A stretch of 64,000 nt of DNA, taken from assembly GCF_014779595.1 (NCBI RefSeq), contig NZ_JACXZT010000015.1, forward strand, positions 1 to 64,000, given 5' to 3'. The DNA comes from Halomonas sp. ML-15 (GTDB lineage: Bacteria; Pseudomonadota; Gammaproteobacteria; Pseudomonadales; Halomonadaceae). Positions 1 to 9,503 of the stretch are shown piece after piece; positions within the stretch are counted from its first letter, which is position 1, and each line of letters starts with the position of its first letter. The notes beneath the pieces were generated by a model. The model had not been told where the DNA came from and did no database searches. It saw only the letters and a list, made by a program, of their open reading frames with translations. The position numbers and the translations under genes are program-made.

Positions 1-1223
1 TCGGCGTAGCGGTCCCAGGGGAACTGCACCTTGACCCGGCCGTGCTCGTCGCAGTGGATCTCTTCGCCCTCGGGGCCGACCACGAAGGCGACCTGGGGGC
101 CGTCGACCCGGGGCTTGGGGTCGGGGGTGGGGCGCCAGGCGACGTCGCCGGGGGTAAGGACGACGTCATTATGATACCGAGTCATTCCGGCACTGTCGGC
201 GGCGGTAATACCGTCCTCTTCCAGCGCCTGGGGCTGTTCGCCGCGGTGGGTGACCCGCACCACCTGCCAGTCGCGGTTGAGGCTGTCGGCGTCGTGGTCG
301 CTGAGGGTAAAGCGGCTGCCGGGGGCGAGCTCGGGGAGGTCGCTGTTGGCTTCCGCGGTCAGGGCGTCGTGGCGCAGCGCTTCGAGGCGTATCTTGGTGA
401 AGGGCTCGCCGGAGGCGTCCTGCTTGTAGCGCCCGGGGTAGTCGTAGTGCTCGTAGTCGTCTCGCTGGCCGTGGGCTTCGAGGTCGTCGCCGACGTGCTC
501 GTGCAGCTGGGCATAGGCGGGCTGCTTGAAGGAGTAGTCCTTGAGGGTGGCGCTGGCCGGGGCGACTCGGGCGACCTGTTTGAGCCGGCGCACATGGCGG
601 GCCGGCGGGGTGCCACCGGCGCGGCTGTGGTAGCTGCGCTCGCCCAACTGAGTCAGCATCTGCGGGTCGTCGGCGAAGACCAGGCGGTGGGCGCCGCCGG
701 CCTCATTCTCGAATTCGTGAAAGTAAAACAGCCCCTCCTCGGCGGCCAGGCGCTGGATAAAGGCGAGGTCGGTCTCCCGGTACTGTACGCAGTACTCGCG
801 CTCTTCGGGCTCACGGGTAACGGCGAAGGCGACATCGGTGATGCCGCGCTCCTCGCACAGGGTGTTGATGATGGTCAGCGGCGAGACCTGCTGGAAGATG
901 CGCGAGTTGTGGCGCAGCGAGAGGCGCCACAGCGCCGGGCGGATGACCAGCGAATAGAAGGTGCGGCGATGGCCGCGGTCGCCGCGGCTGAATTCGGCGG
1001 CGATGCCGTGCACGCGGCGCAGCGGTTCGCCGTCCTGCCAGACGGTGAGGGTCAGCTCGCGGTCGAGGAAGGCCTCGGGGGAGAGGTCCGACGCGCGGCT
1101 GGCGAAATCGACCTCGAGGCGGAACGGCGCCGAGAGCGACTCCTCGAGGGTGAAGTCGATCACCGCCAGGTCGAGGCTGTCGTCGCTGGCCAGGGCCAGG
1201 GTAAATTGCAGTCCGGTGGCCAT
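1..1223 (-). CDS. vgrG: T6SS tip protein VgrG (TssI), 3' end cut by window edge
   Basis: Trimeric spike that caps the Hcp tube and carries effectors in type VI secretion. The first 407 residues are visible, starting at an ATG whose complement is at 1221-1223. The N-terminal part has the usual VgrG/gp27-like layout, with early beta-rich segments followed by a region rich in REYCVQYRETDLAFIQRLAAE-like motif residues around 130-150, which is characteristic of the family. The C-terminal gp5-like needle and any effector extension lie outside the window. The start follows the PAAR gene by one base, so both tip components are translated together. Whether this VgrG carries a fused effector domain cannot be seen. 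Confidence 0.93.
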   Translation of the reverse strand, partial: MATGLQFTLALASDDSLDLAVIDFTLEESLSAPFRLEVDFASRASDLSPEAFLDRELTLTVWQDGEPLRRVHGIAAEFSRGDRGHRRTFYSLVIRPALWRLSLRHNSRIFQQVSPLTIINTLCEERGITDVAFAVTREPEEREYCVQYRETDLAFIQRLAAEEGLFYFHEFENEAGGAHRLVFADDPQMLTQLGERSYHSRAGGTPPARHVRRLKQVARVAPASATLKDYSFKQPAYAQLHEHVGDDLEAHGQRDDYEHYDYPGRYKQDASGEPFTKIRLEALRHDALTAEANSDLPELAPGSRFTLSDHDADSLNRDWQVVRVTHRGEQPQALEEDGITAADSAGMTRYHNDVVLTPGDVAWRPTPDPKPRVDGPQVAFVVGPEGEEIHCDEHGRVKVQFPWDRYA

Positions 1224-1224
1224 C

Positions 1225-1512
1225 TCAGCTGCCCTCCCCGCTGGCGGAACCGATCACCACGCCGCCACAGTCCACCGCATGACCGGTGAGCGCGGCGGGC
1301 TTGCCGTCGATCAGGATCGAGCCCGAGCCTTCGGCGATGGCGCGGGGGTGCTGCGGGTGCTTGGGTTTGTCGTGGGGGGCCAGGGGGTCGCCCAGCCGCG
1401 CCACCGGCTTGCCATCGATCATGGTCGTGGGACTGCCGGCGATGACCGGTGTCGGCGGGAAGCCGTCATGGTCGGTGCCGATATCTCCTACGAGTACGAG
1501 CTTGCGTCCCAT
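1225..1512 (-). CDS. PAAR-domain spike-tip protein
   Basis: A stand-alone 95-residue PAAR protein that should form the sharp cone on VgrG. It shows the family pattern of short glycine- and proline-rich repeats: DGFPPTPVIAG near residue 16, DGKPVARLGDP near 33 and DGKPAALTGH near 70. Histidines (His15, His47, His53, His78) and Cys82 could supply the Zn site. There is no C-terminal toxin extension, since the protein ends a few residues after the last PAAR repeat. It lies between the acetyltransferase gene and vgrG on the same strand. The length is usual for an orphan PAAR. Confidence 0.9.
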   Translation of the reverse strand: MGRKLVLVGDIGTDHDGFPPTPVIAGSPTTMIDGKPVARLGDPLAPHDKPKHPQHPRAIAEGSGSILIDGKPAALTGHAVDCGGVVIGSASGEGS

Positions 1513-1543
1513 CCGTCGTCCTCCTCTGGTCAGGGCGTCGCCG

Positions 1544-2122
1544 TCAGTGCCACTCGGCCGGCGCCTCGAAACTGGCCACCTGGGTGGCGTCGATATGCAT
1601 GCGCTGGAAGCCGGCGGCCTCCAGGCTGTGAATGGCCGCCTTGCAGCTGACCGGCAGGCGCGCCTGCAGCGGGCTACCGCTGAGGCTCTGGCGCGCCGCC
1701 ATCAGCAACCGGGCCCCGTGGCCGCTGCCCTGCCACTCCGGCTCGATAAAGAAGAAGCGCAGCTGCCAGGCCGCTTCATCGTCGGGGCGGCAGGCCAGCA
1801 GCATGCCGAGGGGCGGCCCGTCGGCGTGGCGCAGCGCCAGCAGCCGCCCCTGCCAGTGGGATACGCCCTGCGCCTCGCGCTGCAGCCACAGCCCGCGGTG
1901 GAGGGTGAACTCCAGCGCCCGGCGCAGGGTCTCGATGCGCGCCTCGTCGCGCAGCACCCAGGGCGCCTGGTTGTGCTCGTCGGCGCGGCAGGCGGCGTCG
2001 AGGAAGCGCTGGATATCCTCCTCCCGGGCCGCCACCAGGCCGCCGCCAAGCGCCTGGCCGGCTTGCCGCGCCGGTGGGGAGGCGCGCTCGCCCCCCAGCA
2101 GCCGCTTAAGTGTCGTCAGCAT
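1544..2122 (-). CDS. GNAT-family N-acetyltransferase encoded inside the T6SS operon
   Basis: A 192-residue protein. The ATG at 2122 is chosen because AGGAGG lies five bases upstream; an in-frame ATG at 2140 has no such site. The C-terminal half shows the acetyl-CoA binding pattern of GNAT enzymes: a beta strand ending in FFIEPEW, then QGSGHGA and a helix, followed by a VSCKAAIHSLEAAGFQRM segment typical of motif B. The gene overlaps the end of tssM by 17 bases and precedes the PAAR gene. This suggests translational coupling and a role linked to secretion. The substrate is unknown: it could modify a tip protein or effector, or be an effector itself. It is not a core Tss component. Confidence 0.75.
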   Translation of the reverse strand: MLTTLKRLLGGERASPPARQAGQALGGGLVAAREEDIQRFLDAACRADEHNQAPWVLRDEARIETLRRALEFTLHRGLWLQREAQGVSHWQGRLLALRHADGPPLGMLLACRPDDEAAWQLRFFFIEPEWQGSGHGARLLMAARQSLSGSPLQARLPVSCKAAIHSLEAAGFQRMHIDATQVASFEAPAEWH

Positions 2123-5100
2123 CCAGGCCTCCTTCGGCATAGAGGGCGGTGGGCAGCTGGAAGCCGGCGGCCAGCGGACGAGTAAAGGGATTGCGCGAGC
2201 CGTTGGCGTTCAGGCGGTAGCGCACGCTGCCACCGTCGACGCTGAAGCGCAGTTCCAGCTCACGCTCGCTGGCCGAGGTGATCTCGGCCTCGTCGAGCAG
2301 CCGGAACCAGGCCCAGGCGCCGTCGCGGGTCAGACTGCGCGGTGAGCGATTGACCTCGCTGGGAACCAGGGTCACCCGGCTCTCGGTGCCGCCGCGCAGG
2401 GCATTGGGCCAGATCATCGAGACCCGGCTGCTGGCGCTGTGGGCGTACTCGATCAGCTGCCCATCGACGCTGATCACGCTGCGCCGCTTGTCGGGGCTGA
2501 GGCTGATCGGCTCGAGGGAGAACTCCACGTCGAGGGCTCCGTCGCGGCCGAAGTAGGCCTCGCGAATGCGCTCGGCGCGCTGCACCGCGGTGAGCACGCT
2601 GTCGCGCAGCAGCGAGTTGCCGTCGGCATCGAGCAGCTCCTGGGGCGCCTCCTCGATAAACGGCCGCAGGTTGTCCTGGTAGAAGGCATCGAGGGTGCCG
2701 CCGGGGGCGAAGAAGGTCTCGAAATCGCTCAGCGCCACGTCCCGCGAGGCATCGGGTGCCAGCGGGTAGCGGCCGGCCAGGCGCTCCTGGTAGGGCGCCA
2801 CCACGTCATCCAGCCACTGGTGCTCGAGGTGGCGAATGGCGCTGGCCATCAGCAGCTGCCAGCTCTGGTCGGCGAGGCTCTCGAGCATGCCGTCGACCGG
2901 CGCCGGAGTGTCCTCGGCGATGCGCTGCAGATTGTGGATCGGGTCGCCGCCGCGCAGTGCCAGGCGGTCACGGGCACTGACGAAGGCCGCCCGCCCCGGG
3001 TCACTGGCGCCCTGCACCTGGCGCAGATAGTCACGCAGCTCGGCGATGGCCTCCTTGATCTCGGCGATCTGCGCCGGATTGCCGTCGCGCGCCTCGAGCA
3101 GGCCGTTGAGATCGCGGAAGTGGCGTTCGATATCGCCGGCCAGGCGGTAGCGCGGCGAGCGCTCCAGGGCGCGGCGCGCGGCCTCGTCGTCCTCGGGCAG
3201 CTCGGGATAGAGCCGGGTATGGGTGGCGACTTCGCCGAGCAGTCGATCCAGCGGCCGGCTGGCGCCGAGCAGGGCGTCGGCCACCACCACCGCCTGGTCG
3301 ATGTCGGGGATCGGCACCAGCGAGATATCGTCGAGGGCCTGGCGCCAGGTGACGTGATAGTCGCTGACGTAGCGCTCGCGCAGGGCATCCTGCAGCTGGC
3401 GCTGGTCGGCATCGCTGAAGTCGATATCGTCGCGCTGGCCCAGCACCCACAGATCGATCAGCGCCAGGTCGGTGGCCTGATCCAGCTCCTGCAGGAAGTA
3501 GCCCTCGAAGCCGTGGCGGGTGGTCAGGCTGGGAATGCGCACGTTGGCGGGCTCATCGTCGCGGGCCATAAAGACCGCGCTGAAGGTCGGCCCGACGCCC
3601 TGGCGCAGGTCGAGTACCGCCCCGCTGCGGCGGTCGCTGCCAGCCTTGAGGGTGGCATAGACGCGCTCGTCCATGGGCTGGCGGGCAAGCTCCTGCTGGG
3701 CGCTGTCGATGCTGCCGCGCAGCGGCTGCATGGCCATCTCGGCGCGGCGATCACCGGCGGCGGCGTGGCCTTCGAGGTCGGTGAAGGCCAGGGCGTAGTC
3801 GAGGTGCGCCAGCAGACGCTCCTGAACGCTGCCGCGCTGGGGGAATTCGCTCTGCCAGCGGCGCGCCATGAAGTCTTGCACCCGCTCGGCCTGACGGCCG
3901 CTGGCATCGGACATCATGCGCAGGATGCGCAGCAGCGCCAGCTGCTCGTTGCTGCCCTCCTCGGCACGGTTCATGTCATCCATGATCCCGACCATCAGCG
4001 AGGGCAGGAAGTGGTATTCGAGCATCGCCAGATAGGCGCTCTCCACGTCGCGCCCCACGGCGCCCTGGTAGAGCCCCATATCGGCGATCAGCGGCACCTG
4101 CTCACGGTGGTCGCCGAAGGCCAGGGTGGCGCCGCGCAGGCGGTCGAGGGGTTCGAGCAGGGCATAGCCGGTGGGGTCGTCGCTATGCAGTTCGGAGGGC
4201 TGCGCAGCGAGGAAGGCCTCGGTGCGCTCCTCCACATCGGCCAGCGCTGCGGCGTTCTTCTGGTAGAAGTGACTCCAGCCGCCGACCATGGCCGCACCGC
4301 CGAACAGGCACACCAGCATGCTGGCACGGCGCACCCGCTGCCGACGCCGGGCGGCGCGGGCGTTGTCGCCGGCCAGCCCCGCCTCGGGGTAGATCACCTT
4401 GTCGAACAGCTCCTCGGTGAAGTAGAGCGCACTGCGCGCCGCCCGATGCGCCGGCTGCACGCTGTCGGCCATGCCGTAGCGGCGCGCCGCGGCGTCGACG
4501 AAGGGGTCTTCGGGCACGCCCTGCTGATAGACCGAGGTGAAATAGGTCCCGCGGACCATTGCCGCGGTGGAGAAGCGGTCGCTGGAGAGCGCCTCGGTGA
4601 GGAAGCCCTGCAGCACGTCGCGCAGCCCGGCGAGCTGGCGCACGAAGCGGAACACCGCCTCGCGCTCTTCGCGGTCGCGGCACTCCGACAGCAGGGTCGG
4701 CAGGCTGGCGTTGAGACGCTCGAGCATGGCATCGAATGAGTCGCCGAACTCGGTCTCCCACAGCCCGGGGCGCTCGATCGACTCGGGGCTGAAGGTGAAG
4801 CCCAGCGGCGCGCGGCGCGCGGCGCGGGAGTAGTGGCGGAAGAAGTCATCGAAGCCGTGCAGCAGGTCCATCTTGCTGAAGGTCACGTAGACCGGCAGGC
4901 GCGCGCCGTGGCGCTCCATCAGCTCGCGCAGGCGGGCGCGCAGCAGCGAGGCGTAGGCCTTGCGCACCGCCACCCGGGCATCGCTGAGGCGCGCCAGGTC
5001 GAGAACCAGCACCACGCCATCCAGGGGGCGTTGCGCGCGCTGGCGCTCCAGCCAGTCGACGAAGTGGTCCCACAGCCGGCTCTGTACTTCCTGGGGCTCG

Positions 5101-5756
5101 CCCCCCTCCAGCGCGCCCTGGGTCAGCAGCTCGCCGTCGGGGTCGATCAGCACCGCCTTGTCGCCGATCCACCAGTCGAAACCGAACTGGCCTTGCTTCT
5201 TGCCCTGGCCGGAGGCCTTCATCACATGGGTCAGCGAGAAGTTCTGCCCGGAGCGGTTGATCAGGCTGGTCTTGCCGGCATTCTCGATACCCATCACCAG
5301 GTACCAGGGCAGCTTGTAGCGCGCACTGCTGCCCCCGCCCAGGCTATCCTCGAGCTCCTCGAGGGTCGCATCGAGGCTCGCTTCCTGGCGCTCTACCTGG
5401 GCCTGGGCAGGGTCGAGCTGCAGACGCTCGGCGTGGCTACGCTCTTCATCGACCTGGCGCAGCCGGCGCGCCAGGCGCACGCCCCATACCACGGCCACCA
5501 CGGTGACCAGCGCCAGAGTCGCCAGCAGGCGGTTGGGCCAGGGGCCCAGCGGGAAGACCTCGCGGACCTCCCAGCGCGGCCCCAGCCACCAGATCGCCAC
5601 CACCAGGGCGATCAGCAGCAGCCACCACAGCGCCACGATAAAGCGCTTGAGCCCCTTGGCCTTGTTGGCGTGGCCCTTGGCCTGATTGACGTTGCTTTGA
5701 GCGCGTGATGCGCCAGGCACGAAGCGGCCCAGCGCCGACTTGATTCCTCTCCACAT
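2106..5756 (-). CDS. tssM: T6SS inner-membrane protein TssM (IcmF family)
   Basis: A 1216-residue IcmF homologue that spans the envelope with TssL and TssJ. Two hydrophobic segments lie at about residues 39-58 and 77-94, and a third at about 480-496. The cytoplasmic loop holds a Walker A sequence, GIENAGKTSL, at about 156-165, so the NTPase-type loop is intact. The long periplasmic C-terminal part should contact the TssJ lipoprotein. The length is normal for the family. The gene follows tssA after 79 bases and overlaps the acetyltransferase gene at its 3' end. Confidence 0.97.
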   Translation of the reverse strand: MWRGIKSALGRFVPGASRAQSNVNQAKGHANKAKGLKRFIVALWWLLLIALVVAIWWLGPRWEVREVFPLGPWPNRLLATLALVTVVAVVWGVRLARRLRQVDEERSHAERLQLDPAQAQVERQEASLDATLEELEDSLGGGSSARYKLPWYLVMGIENAGKTSLINRSGQNFSLTHVMKASGQGKKQGQFGFDWWIGDKAVLIDPDGELLTQGALEGGEPQEVQSRLWDHFVDWLERQRAQRPLDGVVLVLDLARLSDARVAVRKAYASLLRARLRELMERHGARLPVYVTFSKMDLLHGFDDFFRHYSRAARRAPLGFTFSPESIERPGLWETEFGDSFDAMLERLNASLPTLLSECRDREEREAVFRFVRQLAGLRDVLQGFLTEALSSDRFSTAAMVRGTYFTSVYQQGVPEDPFVDAAARRYGMADSVQPAHRAARSALYFTEELFDKVIYPEAGLAGDNARAARRRQRVRRASMLVCLFGGAAMVGGWSHFYQKNAAALADVEERTEAFLAAQPSELHSDDPTGYALLEPLDRLRGATLAFGDHREQVPLIADMGLYQGAVGRDVESAYLAMLEYHFLPSLMVGIMDDMNRAEEGSNEQLALLRILRMMSDASGRQAERVQDFMARRWQSEFPQRGSVQERLLAHLDYALAFTDLEGHAAAGDRRAEMAMQPLRGSIDSAQQELARQPMDERVYATLKAGSDRRSGAVLDLRQGVGPTFSAVFMARDDEPANVRIPSLTTRHGFEGYFLQELDQATDLALIDLWVLGQRDDIDFSDADQRQLQDALRERYVSDYHVTWRQALDDISLVPIPDIDQAVVVADALLGASRPLDRLLGEVATHTRLYPELPEDDEAARRALERSPRYRLAGDIERHFRDLNGLLEARDGNPAQIAEIKEAIAELRDYLRQVQGASDPGRAAFVSARDRLALRGGDPIHNLQRIAEDTPAPVDGMLESLADQSWQLLMASAIRHLEHQWLDDVVAPYQERLAGRYPLAPDASRDVALSDFETFFAPGGTLDAFYQDNLRPFIEEAPQELLDADGNSLLRDSVLTAVQRAERIREAYFGRDGALDVEFSLEPISLSPDKRRSVISVDGQLIEYAHSASSRVSMIWPNALRGGTESRVTLVPSEVNRSPRSLTRDGAWAWFRLLDEAEITSASERELELRFSVDGGSVRYRLNANGSRNPFTRPLAAGFQLPTALYAEGGLDADDT

Positions 5757-5835
5757 GAGCCTTATCCCTCGTCCCTGTCATACGTTGTGTTATGCATGGT
5801 CGTGCTCCTGCGCGCGGGGCGCCTGTTGCTCGGCA

Positions 5836-7266
5836 TCAGCCCTTGAGCGATGCCCGGAGCCGTGCGACCAGCGCCGGCTCCCACTGCTCCAATTCGAGTT
5901 CGGCCACTGCATCGTGCAGGGCCTGGTAGTGCTGCTGAGCCAGGCTCTCGAGGCCGGCCGCCGCCAGCAGATCGGCGCTGGCCAGCCGCCAGTAGGCGCT
6001 GTCGCGGGGCGAACGCGCCGCCGCCAGACCCTGGTCGAGCATGCCCAGCGCCGGCGCCAGGCCGTCGCTGTCGAGCGTCTCGCGGGCGGCATCGAGGGCC
6101 ACCTGCCACGGCTCGGCGTCGCCGCCACCGCGCGCCTCACCGGCAGCCCCGGGGGCGCTGTGCAGCCAGCGCAGCGTCTCGTCGTCGACGAACGGGCTGG
6201 CGTCGTTGAAGCTCAACCCCTCGATGCCCGGCAGCCGTTCGAGAAAGCGCGCCGCCTCGTCGCGGATCGCCGCGGCACAGCGCGCGTGGCCGAGCCGCTC
6301 GGCGAGCTGGGCGCTGAGCCGGTGGCCCTCCAGCCAGTAGGGGCTGACCGCCAGGCTGTTCTCGATGCGCCGCCACAGCTCGCCATCGCCGCCCTTGCTC
6401 AGCGCCTCGCGGTAGTCGGCGATGCGGTCGGCAGAGACCGGCGCCAGCTCGGTGCGGCCGCCCTCCCGCGAGGCCGGCAGCGCCTGGATCGCCGACCAGA
6501 TGGCGTGGCGGCGCAGGCGATAGCCGAGCGCCTCGCCGGGCGACTGCTCGTTGAGGAAGTCGGCCAGCTTGAGCAGCACCTGGCGGTTGGCGCGCTCGTT
6601 GCCCGCCTCCAGGCGCAGCTCGGGCAGCTTGGTGGCGCTACTCGCCGAGGGCGTGCTCGCCCCCGGCGTGTTGGCCCCCGAGCCATTGTCGGCCGCCGCC
6701 GCGGGGGGCGGCGCTTCGCGGCTTGGCCGCAGGGCGTGCAGCTGGCGCGCCAGCTCGGCCAGGGCATCGTCGGGCAGCTGGCGGGCAGTGGCCGCCTCGC
6801 GCAGCGCTTCGAGGGCCTGATCGCAGGCCTGGTACTCATCCTCGGCGCTGCCGAAGTCGAGCGCGGCGGCGAGCTTCACCGCGCGCTGAACGAACTGCGC
6901 GAATAGCCGTGGACGGCGCTTGGCCCCGCGCGGCCCGGCATAGGGGTAGGCCGCCTCCCACCACTGCTCGAGGCTGCCGGCCAGCAGCCGCAGCGACAGC
7001 GCGAAGCGCACCCCGTCGCCGTCGCGCTGCAGGCAGTGCAGCAGGTGCCCCAGCACCCGCAGATCCTTGCCCACCTGGCCGAGCAGGCGCACGGCGCGGG
7101 TCTCGGCGCCCTCCCAGTCGACCTCGCCATGCTGCAGCGAGCCGACCTTCATCATCTCCTCGTCGAGCCACAGGTAGTCCGCGCTCTCCTCGATGTCGGC
7201 GCCAATCCGCGACTCGCCCAGCGGGGCGAGCAGTGCGGCGAGCTGAGTATCGGACGTGATGCGCAT
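5836..7266 (-). CDS. tssA: T6SS protein TssA (VasJ-like C terminus)
   Basis: A 476-residue ImpA_N family protein that primes and caps sheath polymerisation. The N-terminal domain begins about residue 14 with a conserved PLGESRIGADIEES-like stretch. The C-terminal part around residues 310-360 (YWLEGHRLSAQLAERLGH, then FNDASPFVD) resembles the VasJ/TssA C-terminal domain, which marks the longer TssA class. The middle contains a low-complexity linker rich in Ala, Ser, Gly and Pro near residues 190-220. The ATG at 7266 is preferred over a GTG at 7278 because GAGGGAG precedes it. It starts eight bases after the vasI gene. Confidence 0.92.
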   Translation of the reverse strand: MRITSDTQLAALLAPLGESRIGADIEESADYLWLDEEMMKVGSLQHGEVDWEGAETRAVRLLGQVGKDLRVLGHLLHCLQRDGDGVRFALSLRLLAGSLEQWWEAAYPYAGPRGAKRRPRLFAQFVQRAVKLAAALDFGSAEDEYQACDQALEALREAATARQLPDDALAELARQLHALRPSREAPPPAAAADNGSGANTPGASTPSASSATKLPELRLEAGNERANRQVLLKLADFLNEQSPGEALGYRLRRHAIWSAIQALPASREGGRTELAPVSADRIADYREALSKGGDGELWRRIENSLAVSPYWLEGHRLSAQLAERLGHARCAAAIRDEAARFLERLPGIEGLSFNDASPFVDDETLRWLHSAPGAAGEARGGGDAEPWQVALDAARETLDSDGLAPALGMLDQGLAAARSPRDSAYWRLASADLLAAAGLESLAQQHYQALHDAVAELELEQWEPALVARLRASLKG

Positions 7267-7274
7267 AGGCTCCC

Positions 7275-7912
7275 TCACCAGCGACAGCTGTCGCGCAGCG
7301 GCTGGATCCGCTGCCGCAGCTCGCCGATATCGAAACGCAGCCCGTCGAGGGCGGCGACCTCGCTGCCCAACTGCAGCTCATCGGCGTCGAGCAGTTGACG
7401 CAGGGTCTCGATGGCCGGCAGGCCGCGGCCGCCGCTGACCACATGGCCGGCGTCACGCACCCGCCAGGCCTGGTTCAGGGCACGGCCGTTGGCATTCAGC
7501 ACCAGCTCCGCCCGCGGCACGCCAAGCGCCTCGGGCAGATGCAGCTGGAACCGGGTGATCGACTTCTCGCAGGCGATCACCAGCAGCGGCCGCGGCGGCG
7601 TGGTGCCGCGCGCCGGGGCGCTGAGCAGCACGTCGCCGTCACCCTCATCGACGCGCAGCGAAAAGTCGTCGGCGTCGCGATCCGCTTCCAGGCGCTCGAT
7701 GGCGTGCCATAGCGGCGGCAGGCCAACCTCGTCCGCCTCCTCGTCCAGGTCCTGAAACAGGGCGTCGTAGCAGCCCAGTCGCTCGAGCCGCGAGGGCTCG
7801 GCGGCACACGCCCGCGCCGCCTCGAGGGGATCGGCGATGGCCGCTTGGCTCAGCGCGAGCAGCAGCCCCACCAGGGCGGCCTGGCCGCTCGGCCATATCA
7901 CTCGCATTGCAT

Positions 7913-7916
<4 letters not shown>
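7275..7916 (-). CDS. tagO: T6SS-associated VasI/TagO family protein
   Basis: A 213-residue protein resembling VasI (TagO, PF11319-type). An N-terminal hydrophobic segment (residues about 10-28, ending [10 protein letters not shown]) looks like a cleaved signal peptide, so a periplasmic location is likely. After it comes the usual motif of this family, an [21 protein letters not shown] stretch with two cysteines, where small substitutions are common. The start is the ATG at 7916, because its ATGA overlaps the stop of the sigma-54 regulator gene. The molecular role in secretion is poorly defined; family membership is from sequence pattern and context. Confidence 0.82.
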
Positions 7917-9499
<1,583 letters not shown>

Positions 9500-9503
9500 G
9501 GGC

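Noticed and set aside
2439-4739. 766-codon open frame on the plus strand opposite tssM
   Set aside because: Shadow of the GC-rich tssM gene on the other strand; composition is Ala/Gly/Val/Leu/Gln-rich without family features and tssM is certain.
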